Assembly (NCBI GenBank): GCA_002376845.1
Contig: DFOS01000012.1
Coordinates: 11,158-75,157 of the forward strand
Origin: Bdellovibrionaceae bacterium UBA3535
GTDB lineage: Bacteria > Bdellovibrionota > Bdellovibrionia > Bdellovibrionales > UBA840
DNA length: 64,000 nucleotides
Direction: 5' to 3'
Made by a program: the position numbers and the translations under genes. Positions 35,256 through 43,053 of this stretch are shown piece by piece; position 1 is the first letter of the stretch, and each line of letters starts with the position of its first letter. The notes under the pieces were generated by a model that was not told the origin of the DNA, did not search any database, and saw only the letters and a list, made by a program, of their open reading frames with translations.

Positions 35256-35885
35256 TTAGCTCTCCAACATACGAATTCTATTTCTGATGTTATCTAGATT
35301 TACTTCATTTACATCTTCAACTTTTAGAAGATGTGCATTGCTAGCCATGGCAGCTTTAACTCCGTTTTCATTGTCTTCTACGATCAAGCATTCATCTGGA
35401 TTTACTTCTAATTTTTTGATTGCTAAATTATAAATGTCAGGGGCAGGTTTAGGTTTCTCAACATCTTGGTTTGACAAGAAAAAGTCTAAATAAGGCATTA
35501 AGTCTGCCTTATCCATCATAATTTCAATAGATTGGCGAATAGAGTTAGAACAAACAGCCACTTTATAGCCATCAGATTTTAATTTAGATAAAGCATATTG
35601 GTGGTGAAAGGTTGGCTTACAGTATTTGTGTACTGCATCTATTGTATATTTTTGTTTTAAACGATTAATGAAAGAGTGTAGTCTTCTTGGTAATCCTCTC
35701 TCTACAGAAAGCATTTCAAGTTTTTTTTTGGTGGGTAAACCATCGTAAGTGACAAGGTGATCATAGCGACTAATAGTGGTACCAAATAGACCTAAGGCTT
35801 TATTAAGCGCCTCATAATGCCAGTCTTTCGCTTCAATCAATACCCCGTCCATATCAAAAATCACGGCTTTAATCTTATTTGTCAT
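35256..35885 (-). CDS. HAD-superfamily phosphatase / phosphomutase-like
   Basis: 209 residues from ATG 35,885 (GGGAG eight nt upstream; a longer frame exists to 35,951). HAD motif I AVIFDMDGVLIEA (nucleophile D11, D13), motif II CSNSIRQS, Lys in the EKPKPAPDIY segment and motif IV LIVEDNENGVKAA. The cap insert looks like the beta-phosphoglucomutase / phosphoglycolate phosphatase subgroup. Within the cassette it may remove or move a phosphate on the intermediate activated by the nucleotidyltransferases. A run of nine A (35,721-35,729 as T on the plus strand) lies in the coding region. Confidence 0.8.
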   Translation of the reverse strand: MTNKIKAVIFDMDGVLIEAKDWHYEALNKALGLFGTTISRYDHLVTYDGLPTKKKLEMLSVERGLPRRLHSFINRLKQKYTIDAVHKYCKPTFHHQYALSKLKSDGYKVAVCSNSIRQSIEIMMDKADLMPYLDFFLSNQDVEKPKPAPDIYNLAIKKLEVNPDECLIVEDNENGVKAAMASNAHLLKVEDVNEVNLDNIRNRIRMLES

Positions 35886-36537
35886 TGAAATACTCCCTAG
35901 CTTCTTCGGGTTTATCTGTGCATAATAAAATACCTTCAGGTTGGATTGCATTAAATTTTTGTTTTAAAGTAGCCCACAATTCTTTTTCGTTACGAGAATG
36001 AAGTTCTGGTGAAACTATGCATATATCATGATTTTCTTTCTTATTTTTGAATAAACTATCTAATAAAGTAGAGGTGATAAAATTGCCTCCAAAGTCATCA
36101 AGCCATATGCCATTTGCATTTTCGAGCAAGATACTATCTGTTTCATATTCTGAATACCTTATGTAATTTTTTACATTCCTGCTCTGGTATTGAAGTAGGT
36201 CTGGAATAGAAGCATCAAAACAAAAATAACGGGTAATTTCATACCTTTCTATAGCCTCCAAGAGCAAGCGTTGCAAGCCATCAGCCTTTATATTTAGAGC
36301 AAGGGGCAGCTCTAGGTCATATGATTTGTATATTTCAAAGAATGTACTAACAGGCATGGACTCTGGGGTGGCAATGTCATGGGAGATCACAAGTTTGCCA
36401 TTATAATCTCTGATGTCTGTCTCGGTGCCAAAACCTAATTTAAAAGACCTTTCAAAAGCATCTGCACTATTTTTTTCATTAGAATTTATCCAGTATCCAC
36501 GATGTGAAATTATTTTTATATTAATGTCTAGACACAT
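35875..36537 (-). CDS. Glycerophosphodiester phosphodiesterase-like (PI-PLC fold) protein
   Basis: 220 residues. ISHRGYW (H12, R13), a diverged E-K-N-S-A-D-A-F element, FGTETDIRD (E39, D41) and LVISHD (H53) match the catalytic set of GDPD enzymes, which cleave glycerophosphodiesters using a metal. The rest (PLALNIKADGLQRLLLEAI, DFGGNFIT) agrees with a small TIM barrel. No signal peptide, so it is cytoplasmic. It overlaps the methyltransferase gene by 17 bp and the HAD gene by 11 bp. It could make or hydrolyse a phosphodiester building block used by the cassette. Confidence 0.72.
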   Translation of the reverse strand: MCLDINIKIISHRGYWINSNEKNSADAFERSFKLGFGTETDIRDYNGKLVISHDIATPESMPVSTFFEIYKSYDLELPLALNIKADGLQRLLLEAIERYEITRYFCFDASIPDLLQYQSRNVKNYIRYSEYETDSILLENANGIWLDDFGGNFITSTLLDSLFKNKKENHDICIVSPELHSRNEKELWATLKQKFNAIQPEGILLCTDKPEEAREYFNDK

Positions 36538-37351
36538 AATTCTTTATACTACGCAAAAGCCGCGGGATTTTTGAGTTATTATGAAGGGCATCCCTGGAAA
36601 TCATTGTAAGCGAGGTTTTTTTTACATAATTTTCAAGCTCCTTCTGCCAGTGTTTGGCTTTAGCTAGTTGAAAAAATTTACCCCCTACTGCTTCAAATAC
36701 CGCCTTAAAATTGTCGAGTTCTTCATGATCAGAACAGAGTTGTTGAAGAATTGCAGGTTGTTCTGGCCCAACGAGAACTACCCCTAATCCATTAGAGTGG
36801 TTAAATGTAAACGCAGGATAATTTTGAGACACTTCTTGCCAAAATTTATGTACACCAAAATTATCTGATACAACTTCAGTATCATGCATCAAAACAATAG
36901 ATTTCTTAGATAATTTAGGTAGCCAGGTCTCAAAATCATGCTTGCATGCCTCGTAAGTATGCAGGCCGTCTATGTGAAGTATATCTATGGATTGATCCTC
37001 AAAATACTGCAGAGCTTCATCAAAATAAGCTCGTATTAGTGTAGTGTTTGGACAATTGCTATCAAAGTAATCTTTTACAACAGAGTAGACTTCTTCACCA
37101 TAGTTTCCGGTAGTTGAGTCTCCTTGCCAACAATCAATTCCATATATTTTAGAATCTAGGTTCAGCTCTCTAGTAGCTTGCGAAAAAGTAGCCAAACTGT
37201 CGCCTCTAAATACTCCTAATTCAACAATCCTGCTAGGTTTCGCCACTTCTAGCAACCAGTATAAAAAAGATAAATGACCATGAAAGTCTATAGCCTGAGT
37301 TAAACGGTTGGGCACAAACCGTAAACATTTGGAGAAATTATATTTTTTCAT
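36521..37351 (-). CDS. Class I SAM methyltransferase (CmcI / Methyltransf_24-like)
   Basis: 276 residues. IVELGVFRGDSLATFSQAT (about 39-57), KIYGIDCWQGDSTTGNYG, IDILHIDGLHTYEACKHDFETWLPKLSKKSIVLMHDT and FGVHKFWQEV are typical of the Methyltransf_24 group, found often with glycosyltransferases. First gene of the minus-strand cassette, about 25 nt downstream of a good promoter; AAAGGG precedes the ATG. It may O-methylate the cassette's product. The C-terminal about 60 residues are charged and helical. Confidence 0.75.
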   Translation of the reverse strand: MKKYNFSKCLRFVPNRLTQAIDFHGHLSFLYWLLEVAKPSRIVELGVFRGDSLATFSQATRELNLDSKIYGIDCWQGDSTTGNYGEEVYSVVKDYFDSNCPNTTLIRAYFDEALQYFEDQSIDILHIDGLHTYEACKHDFETWLPKLSKKSIVLMHDTEVVSDNFGVHKFWQEVSQNYPAFTFNHSNGLGVVLVGPEQPAILQQLCSDHEELDNFKAVFEAVGGKFFQLAKAKHWQKELENYVKKTSLTMISRDALHNNSKIPRLLRSIKNYVSRH

Positions 37352-37380
37352 TATAAACCCTTTGTACAGAAGGCAACGCT

Positions 37381-37410
37381 ATTGTATCTAAATGAGTAAA
37401 GATTTGTCAA
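37381..37410 (-). promoter_or_regulatory. Sigma-70-like promoter of the seven-gene cassette
   Basis: On the minus strand a perfect -35 TTGACA (37,405-37,410) and -10 TACAAT (37,381-37,386) are 18 nt apart. Transcription would start about 20-25 nt before the methyltransferase ATG at 37,351. Confidence 0.72.
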
Positions 37411-37571
37411 TATGGCTAGGTGTAAAATTAACTCTGTTTTAAGTTATTGTTTTGAGAAAAATAGGAATTTTCTTACTCCGCTTAAAAGCCTTTGCATAAG
37501 CTAGTTTCTTGCATTTTATACATTTATTACTTATCTATCAAACAGTAATTCTAACGCGCGGATATCAAAGT

Positions 37572-38333
37572 ATGATTTCAACATTAAGTGATTTTTTAAG
37601 TGGAACATTTAGACTTGCTGCCTTTGAAACAAAAAAACGTTCATATGGCTCTTATTTAGGGTGGTTGTGGAGCATAATGTCTCCGCTCTCACAAATCTTT
37701 GTTTTTTATTTTGCAGTAAAATATGTTTTTAAGGCAGGAAGAGACGATTTATTCTTATGGTTAACAAGTGGTTTAGCCGTATGGAATGTAATTAACACAT
37801 CAATGGTTAAGGCATGTAATAGTTTGTTGTCACGTAGAGCTTTATTGCAAAGCAGTAATGCAAAGATGATTAAATTGGTTTTTGCAGATTTGGTTGCAGA
37901 AATGTTTGTTTTAGCACCGCTATATTTAATAGCTGCAGCTATCTCTATTTACTATAATGGCATACATATCAATTTGCTATTTGTACCCCTACTTGTGCTT
38001 ACACTTACATTTTTCTTGTTGGGGCTAGGGGTAATATTAGCTGTAGCCACTCCATTCTTTCGTGATTTACCTCATTTAATGACTCTCGGTTTGTCGGTAA
38101 TGTTTTGGTTTACACCGATTGCTTACAGTAAAGTGCAGCTGAGTGAAAAATTGCGCTTGATTTTATATCTAAATCCATTCACTTACTTTGTGGAATTTTC
38201 ACAGTTAACATTTGGCGCAGAACCTATGCCTTTGTGGGTAGTTGTGGCGCCAATATTAATCACGATTGTGATTACTGTGATGGGATTTTGGTTTATTGAG
38301 AAAATAGGAAGAAAAATGGTGATTATCTTATGA
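37572..38333 (+). CDS. wzm: Polysaccharide ABC exporter permease
   Basis: 253 residues from ATG 37,572. An upstream in-frame TTG at 37,509 is rejected because it falls within likely promoter sequence (TTGCAT, 17 nt, TATCTA). Six transmembrane helices; RSYGSYLGWLWSIMSPLSQIFVFYFAVKYVF and the C-terminal FWFTPIAYSKVQL...LNPFTYFVEFSQL are ABC-2 / Wzm signatures. It pairs with the ATPase encoded in a 4-bp overlap to export a completed undecaprenyl-linked glycan. First gene of a six-gene operon. Confidence 0.88.
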   Translation: MISTLSDFLSGTFRLAAFETKKRSYGSYLGWLWSIMSPLSQIFVFYFAVKYVFKAGRDDLFLWLTSGLAVWNVINTSMVKACNSLLSRRALLQSSNAKMIKLVFADLVAEMFVLAPLYLIAAAISIYYNGIHINLLFVPLLVLTLTFFLLGLGVILAVATPFFRDLPHLMTLGLSVMFWFTPIAYSKVQLSEKLRLILYLNPFTYFVEFSQLTFGAEPMPLWVVVAPILITIVITVMGFWFIEKIGRKMVIIL

Positions 38334-39055
38334 CAGTCACGGTGCGCTTAACAGATATTTGTTTGGATGTATCTGCAAATCAGCAGCATCAAACTTTAAA
38401 GGGCTTGTTCCTACGTAGAACTAGAAATCCCCGACAAATCAATCGAATATTAGACGTGCCTCTTTTTGAGGCAAAAAAAGGTGACAAGATATGTGTGGTT
38501 GGCAGAAATGGACAAGGCAAAACAACATTGCTTAAAGTGATTTCAAAGATTTACAGACCTACAGCGGGTACTGTTTGGACATCATTCAAGCCTACGGCAG
38601 TATTAGCTGCAGGCATTGGCTTAGAGGATGATTTTACGGTTCAAGAAAATATTGAGTTCACACTTTTGCTAAACAATATAAGCGCTAAAAGAATGGCTAA
38701 AATTAGCCAATCGATTCTTGAATTCTGTGACTTACAACAAGATCGGAAGAAACAATATAAACATTTGTCCTCTGGTTATAAAAGCCGCTTAGCCTTTGCC
38801 ATAGCCATATCTAATGAGCCTAAAATATTGGTCTTAGATGAGGTTTTAGGTGGTGGAGATGAATTTTTCATGAAAAAGGCTAGTCGTAAATTAAAAGATA
38901 GCATTATTCAGTCTGAAACTGCATTTATAGCAACCCACGGCCCAGATGATTTTAGAGATATTTGTAATAGGATTATTGTTGTTGATCAGAGTAAAATAGT
39001 TTTTGATGGGAAATTCGATCAGGGACTCAGTTTCTATAGAAATTTGTTTGATTAA
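38330..39055 (+). CDS. wzt: Polysaccharide ABC exporter ATP-binding protein (short Wzt)
   Basis: 241 residues. Walker A GRNGQGKTTLLKV, signature LSSGYKSRLAFAIAI (a variant of LSGGQ), Walker B ILVLDEVLGGGDEFF and His-loop ATHGPDDF. It is ATPase only: the C-terminal carbohydrate-recognition domain found on many Wzt proteins is absent, so export probably does not require recognition of a modified chain end by this subunit. Overlaps wzm by ATGA. Confidence 0.88.
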   Translation: MTVTVRLTDICLDVSANQQHQTLKGLFLRRTRNPRQINRILDVPLFEAKKGDKICVVGRNGQGKTTLLKVISKIYRPTAGTVWTSFKPTAVLAAGIGLEDDFTVQENIEFTLLLNNISAKRMAKISQSILEFCDLQQDRKKQYKHLSSGYKSRLAFAIAISNEPKILVLDEVLGGGDEFFMKKASRKLKDSIIQSETAFIATHGPDDFRDICNRIIVVDQSKIVFDGKFDQGLSFYRNLFD

Positions 39056-39067
39056 GGGGTTGTAGAG

Positions 39068-40369
39068 ATGAAAATTAGTGTTATCATATGCGGCTTAGTT
39101 CGAGATTCTGATAGATTCTGTGATAAATTACAGCAATTCTATAATTGGACTAAAGAAGGCTTTGTTGATGAGGTGATATACTCAACTTGGATTGGCGAAC
39201 TAGCTTCCTATCCAGCAGTAAAGGCAAAGTTAAATAAAACCGGAGTTAAAGTAATTGAAGTAGAGGAGCCTCGACTGGTATTAAAGGGTGGCCACCAACT
39301 ACATCAAATGACGTCCTTGTATTACGCAATAAATGAAATTGAAGATGAAGATAAATATGTGTTAAAGACGCGAGTTGACTTGGCAGATAATCATGCAGAT
39401 ATGTTGCATGAATTCACCTCTGGAACGGAAGCCACAGATGATTTTCTCGGCGTAGGCTTGAAAAATAAAATAATAGTTGAAAATTCACAGCTTTTATACC
39501 CCTTTTTGCAAGGAGATGCTCAGTTTTACGGTAAAAAGTCTGATATTGCGAAGCTAGTCAATCTATCAAATGAAATGGAGGTTGTGTACAACCGTTTAGC
39601 GGTAGAGCAAACCTTCTTTTTTGAGCCCTTTAAAAATATAGAGATATTTAAAACACACTTTTATTGGAATTTACCTCATATATCCGATGTAGCACATAGG
39701 CGTGATGAGCAATTAGATTTTTTGAGTAAATCGACTTATATGAGAGAGTGTATTGAGGCATGGTGGATTGTTTTAGATGCATATTTTAAAATTGGCTGGG
39801 CTCCTCGTTTTGATTTTGTTAAATACGGTGAAATTAAAGACTTCATTTCTGCCTGCAATTATGTTGGAGATGAAAAGTTCATAGGTGGGGATAAATCTGA
39901 TGTTATAGCATGTGATAGTTTTGTGAAATCTTTGATGAAATCTTTTTCACCTGAGCGAATTGAATCGCTAAAGCAGCGAATGCAGAGAGCAGAAAATAAG
40001 GGGCCTTTTGGAATAAAAAAGAATGTATTTGAGGAGTATGAAGAATTTCGCCTGAAATTTAGTGACTTACCGTCACCTAAGGCATGTTTGAATAAAGGAA
40101 ATAATACCCTGAAAGTAAAAGGAGCGGCTCAACACTTTTTTGTTAAAGATCAAAATGACCAGGCCAGCTCTAGGTATCATGAGCAAGTTACTATGCTTCG
40201 TAGAGAAAATGATTTTCTAAAAAAACAATTGAATATTTCCTATTCTAATACTGTGTTACATCGAATACTAAACAGAGTTATGCCACGCCGACTTATAGAA
40301 TTCTGTAAATACAGAATGCCAAACCTAACAGGCTTTTATGCAAAATATTTCATGAAAAAGGTAGATTGA
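39068..40369 (+). CDS. WavE-like putative glycosyltransferase
   Basis: 433 residues. VIICGLVRDSDRFCDKL, VDEVIYSTWIGE (about 34-45), HQMTSLYYAIN, YVLKTRVDLADN (about 97-108) with D-L-A-D and FLGVGLKNK match the WavE LPS-synthesis family, whose members resemble GT-A enzymes with a KTR-D metal motif. The C-terminal 60 residues contain a coiled-coil-like stretch (HEQVTMLRRENDFLKKQL). AAGGGG precedes the ATG. It lies between wzt and an RgpF-like gene, so it likely builds the exported chain. Confidence 0.65.
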   Translation: MKISVIICGLVRDSDRFCDKLQQFYNWTKEGFVDEVIYSTWIGELASYPAVKAKLNKTGVKVIEVEEPRLVLKGGHQLHQMTSLYYAINEIEDEDKYVLKTRVDLADNHADMLHEFTSGTEATDDFLGVGLKNKIIVENSQLLYPFLQGDAQFYGKKSDIAKLVNLSNEMEVVYNRLAVEQTFFFEPFKNIEIFKTHFYWNLPHISDVAHRRDEQLDFLSKSTYMRECIEAWWIVLDAYFKIGWAPRFDFVKYGEIKDFISACNYVGDEKFIGGDKSDVIACDSFVKSLMKSFSPERIESLKQRMQRAENKGPFGIKKNVFEEYEEFRLKFSDLPSPKACLNKGNNTLKVKGAAQHFFVKDQNDQASSRYHEQVTMLRRENDFLKKQLNISYSNTVLHRILNRVMPRRLIEFCKYRMPNLTGFYAKYFMKKVD

Positions 40370-40370
40370 A

Positions 40371-41381
40371 ATGTCATCTTGTTTTACCCTCCTTGAACTA
40401 ATGTACTTAAAAGCAAAAGTACGATCTCAAGACAAGATATTAAATTATGTAAGGCACTATCCTGTTAGAACCATTCTTAGAAGTGTTTTTTTTCCGATAG
40501 AATTATCTCAGAAAATCTTTCGGCTTCTATTTTTCACTAAATCTAGTGGCCCCAAAGGTAGTGAGATTAATAGAAAGCACTACAAATTGTTGCATGGAAA
40601 CCAGGGAAACTACTGTAAAATTGTAAGTGAAAAACTTGAAACTGCTGATTCGGGACATGACTGTTCTAAAGTAAATATTATTTCAGATAATGAAAAACTT
40701 GCAATTGTTCACAGTTATTACCGTGAGGAAGCAATAGAAGCATTGAATCACCTTAAAGAATTCCATGATTACGATGTAGTAGTAACTTCACCATTAGAAG
40801 ATATGTATGCTTTGGCTGCTGACATCATACCCTCAGAGCGTTTATTTTTTTTTCAAACAGAAAATAGGGGACGAGATGTATTGCCTTTTTTATTAGTCTG
40901 TAATTATCTAGATATCAAAAAGTACAAATATTTTTTGAAATTTCATACTAAGCGATCTTCCCACTTATCTGATGGCGGCTTTTGGTTTTATCAAAATTTG
41001 TATGCGCTTTTAGGAAGTCATACACTAAATAGTCAGTTATTAGATTTGATTGGTAGTGATAAGCCAGTGATTGCTGGCGTTAAATCCTTGGAATTGAAAG
41101 ATCACTTTAAGCAAAACAGAAAGTGGTTACGTTTTCTTATTACAAATATTGATGGTATAGATAATGGGTCTTTTATAGCTGGAACCATGTTTTTAGGTAA
41201 TAAATTATTTTTAGAAAATCTGCAGAAAGAAAAAATGCATGAACTTCCATTTGAAAATGAAAATGGACAGCTAGATGGCACTTTAGCACATGCAATAGAG
41301 CGCTTCATTGGGTATTATGCTTTATTATGTGGCGGGAGATGTGTTGATTTTGAAGAATTATTCAAGTTGAGGAGATCTTAG
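40371..41381 (+). CDS. RgpF-like (rhamnan synthesis protein F family) protein
   Basis: 336 residues. LAIVHSYYREEAIEALNHLKEF, then ENRGRDVLPFLLVCNYL, YFLKFHTKRSSHLSDGGFWFYQNLYALLGS and GSFIAGTMFLGNK are the RgpF signatures (N-x-G-R-D and K-x-H-T-K). RgpF proteins elongate or branch rhamnose polymers. rmlA-D lie 10 kb upstream to supply dTDP-rhamnose. The first 90 residues are basic and variable. One nt from each neighbour. Confidence 0.78.
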   Translation: MSSCFTLLELMYLKAKVRSQDKILNYVRHYPVRTILRSVFFPIELSQKIFRLLFFTKSSGPKGSEINRKHYKLLHGNQGNYCKIVSEKLETADSGHDCSKVNIISDNEKLAIVHSYYREEAIEALNHLKEFHDYDVVVTSPLEDMYALAADIIPSERLFFFQTENRGRDVLPFLLVCNYLDIKKYKYFLKFHTKRSSHLSDGGFWFYQNLYALLGSHTLNSQLLDLIGSDKPVIAGVKSLELKDHFKQNRKWLRFLITNIDGIDNGSFIAGTMFLGNKLFLENLQKEKMHELPFENENGQLDGTLAHAIERFIGYYALLCGGRCVDFEELFKLRRS

Positions 41382-41382
41382 A

Positions 41383-43053
41383 GTGCAGAAGGTTATCCTT
41401 TTAAATGGTGCTATTAGAGATGTTGAAGAAATATATTTAATTATCGACTATGTTTATCATGTCATAAATAAAGCAAAAACTCATGTAGATGTTGTTATAT
41501 CAACATGGCATGAAGACGTTGAATCTAACCCTGAATTATTTAAGTGGATGGCCGGGCTAGGGGTAAAGGTCGTAGGGTCTCGCTCTCTGAATCACGGTGG
41601 ACCTGCAAACATCTATCGACAATGGCGAACGATGGAGGCTGGAGTTGATTTAATAAGTAGATATTACGGTGAAAATGCCATTGTTTTAAAAGGTCGCACG
41701 GATAAATTCTTACTGCGTAAAGATGTAGTAGAGTCATTTGTTAGCGTAGACTTGGATGCCAATGTAATGCAAGACTTGATTGCAAGTGAAAAATTAGCTT
41801 TAGAGCATATATCTGTGAGCCTTCCTTTTATGGCCAAAGATATGGTTTATTTAGGCACCCTTAAAGCTATGCGTAAGGTTCTACACTATTCAGTTCGTAC
41901 AAAATTAGTTGCAGACAATATTTATAATGGCATAGGGCCAGAATGTTTTTTGTGGCTTGAATTTGCCAGAGATGATTCTGCTGTTATGGGTATTATTCAG
42001 ACTACGGATTTACGATTTCTATCTAATAAAATAGTAGATATGGAACAAAACTTTATAATTAATACTCGTTTAGATAAAAAACCACTATCTGATTTAAGAT
42101 GGGATAATTTAAGCAAGAAAGAGATTTATTTGTATCAGAAGTGGTTTATAGTCTTTGAGCGTGAATTCTGTTTTCTTACTGATGTTCTTCCATGCCAGCC
42201 TCTCGATCCGTGGATAATTACAGAAGGTATTTGGAAATATATAACAGGTGGACGACCAGAGTTTGATGAAATAAAAGGCTTGATTTCTTGTGAAAGCGTA
42301 GCGTTTGTAGATGTGGTGGATAATTATATTAACTCTACATTAGAGTACCACTTCGATGATAAAGGTGAATATGAAATTAGTGCTAGTCTCAAATCTGAAC
42401 AAGATAATATCTATAATAATACAAGCCGTGAATATTCTGATATTGTGCTCATACGTAGTAAAATAATTAAGACCGAACTTGCCAGCACAAAACCTAATTG
42501 TTTGAGCCTTAAGAAATCAATTTATTGGAATATAAAGCAAAGAGATCGAACCACCCTAGAAATGGTGTATAATTGGATTTTGTCTAAAGATGAAAAGTTA
42601 AAGTATGTAGATAGAAGTGAACAGGTCTTTGTAATAGAAAGAATGCTTGATTTTTTTACGTTCTCTCAAGATCATGTCAAAATTAAAGAGTCTATCAGTA
42701 AAATCCCATATTATTATGCCACATCACCTTCTCTGAGAACAAGGTTAGCAGAATACTACTTTAGTAAAAGACAGTTGTTGCGAGCTTTGTATTGGTTTTA
42801 TAGAGCATATAAAGATGACAATAAAAGTCTTGGTGCCTGTCATGGCTTGGGAAGCACTTTATTAGATTTGCGACTGCCAAAACTAGCCTTGAAGTACTTA
42901 AGACTTGCTCATAACATTTCTCCTAATGATCAAACCGCGCTATTTACTTTGCTCAAAGCTTTAATTCGTTCTGGAAAGAAGGATGAGGCTTATATAGTTT
43001 TTAAATCTCTATCTGGCGAATTAAAGCATGAAGCAGAAAGGCTTTTGAAATGA
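41383..43053 (+). CDS. WavE-like glycosyltransferase with C-terminal TPR-like repeats
   Basis: 556 residues from a GTG with GAGGAG upstream. N-terminal half: VILLNGAIRDVEEI, VDVVISTWHED, NIYRQWRTMEAGVDLI and AIVLKGRTDKFL, related to the WavE-like protein at 39,068 (S-T-W and K-x-R-T/V-D). C-terminal part (about 440-550): RLAEYYFSKRQLLRALYWFYRAY, LGSTLLDLRLPKLALKYLRLAHNISPNDQTALFTLLKALIRSGKKDEA, which looks like two to three TPR helix pairs. The fusion suggests a glycosyltransferase with its own protein-docking module. Confidence 0.62.
   Translation: MQKVILLNGAIRDVEEIYLIIDYVYHVINKAKTHVDVVISTWHEDVESNPELFKWMAGLGVKVVGSRSLNHGGPANIYRQWRTMEAGVDLISRYYGENAIVLKGRTDKFLLRKDVVESFVSVDLDANVMQDLIASEKLALEHISVSLPFMAKDMVYLGTLKAMRKVLHYSVRTKLVADNIYNGIGPECFLWLEFARDDSAVMGIIQTTDLRFLSNKIVDMEQNFIINTRLDKKPLSDLRWDNLSKKEIYLYQKWFIVFEREFCFLTDVLPCQPLDPWIITEGIWKYITGGRPEFDEIKGLISCESVAFVDVVDNYINSTLEYHFDDKGEYEISASLKSEQDNIYNNTSREYSDIVLIRSKIIKTELASTKPNCLSLKKSIYWNIKQRDRTTLEMVYNWILSKDEKLKYVDRSEQVFVIERMLDFFTFSQDHVKIKESISKIPYYYATSPSLRTRLAEYYFSKRQLLRALYWFYRAYKDDNKSLGACHGLGSTLLDLRLPKLALKYLRLAHNISPNDQTALFTLLKALIRSGKKDEAYIVFKSLSGELKHEAERLLK

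Noticed and set aside
37509..37571. Upstream TTG start adding 21 residues to the Wzm permease
   Set aside because: The segment fits a promoter (TTGCAT, 17 nt, TATCTA) and the added residues extend beyond the usual Wzm N-terminus; ATG 37,572 gives the normal length.
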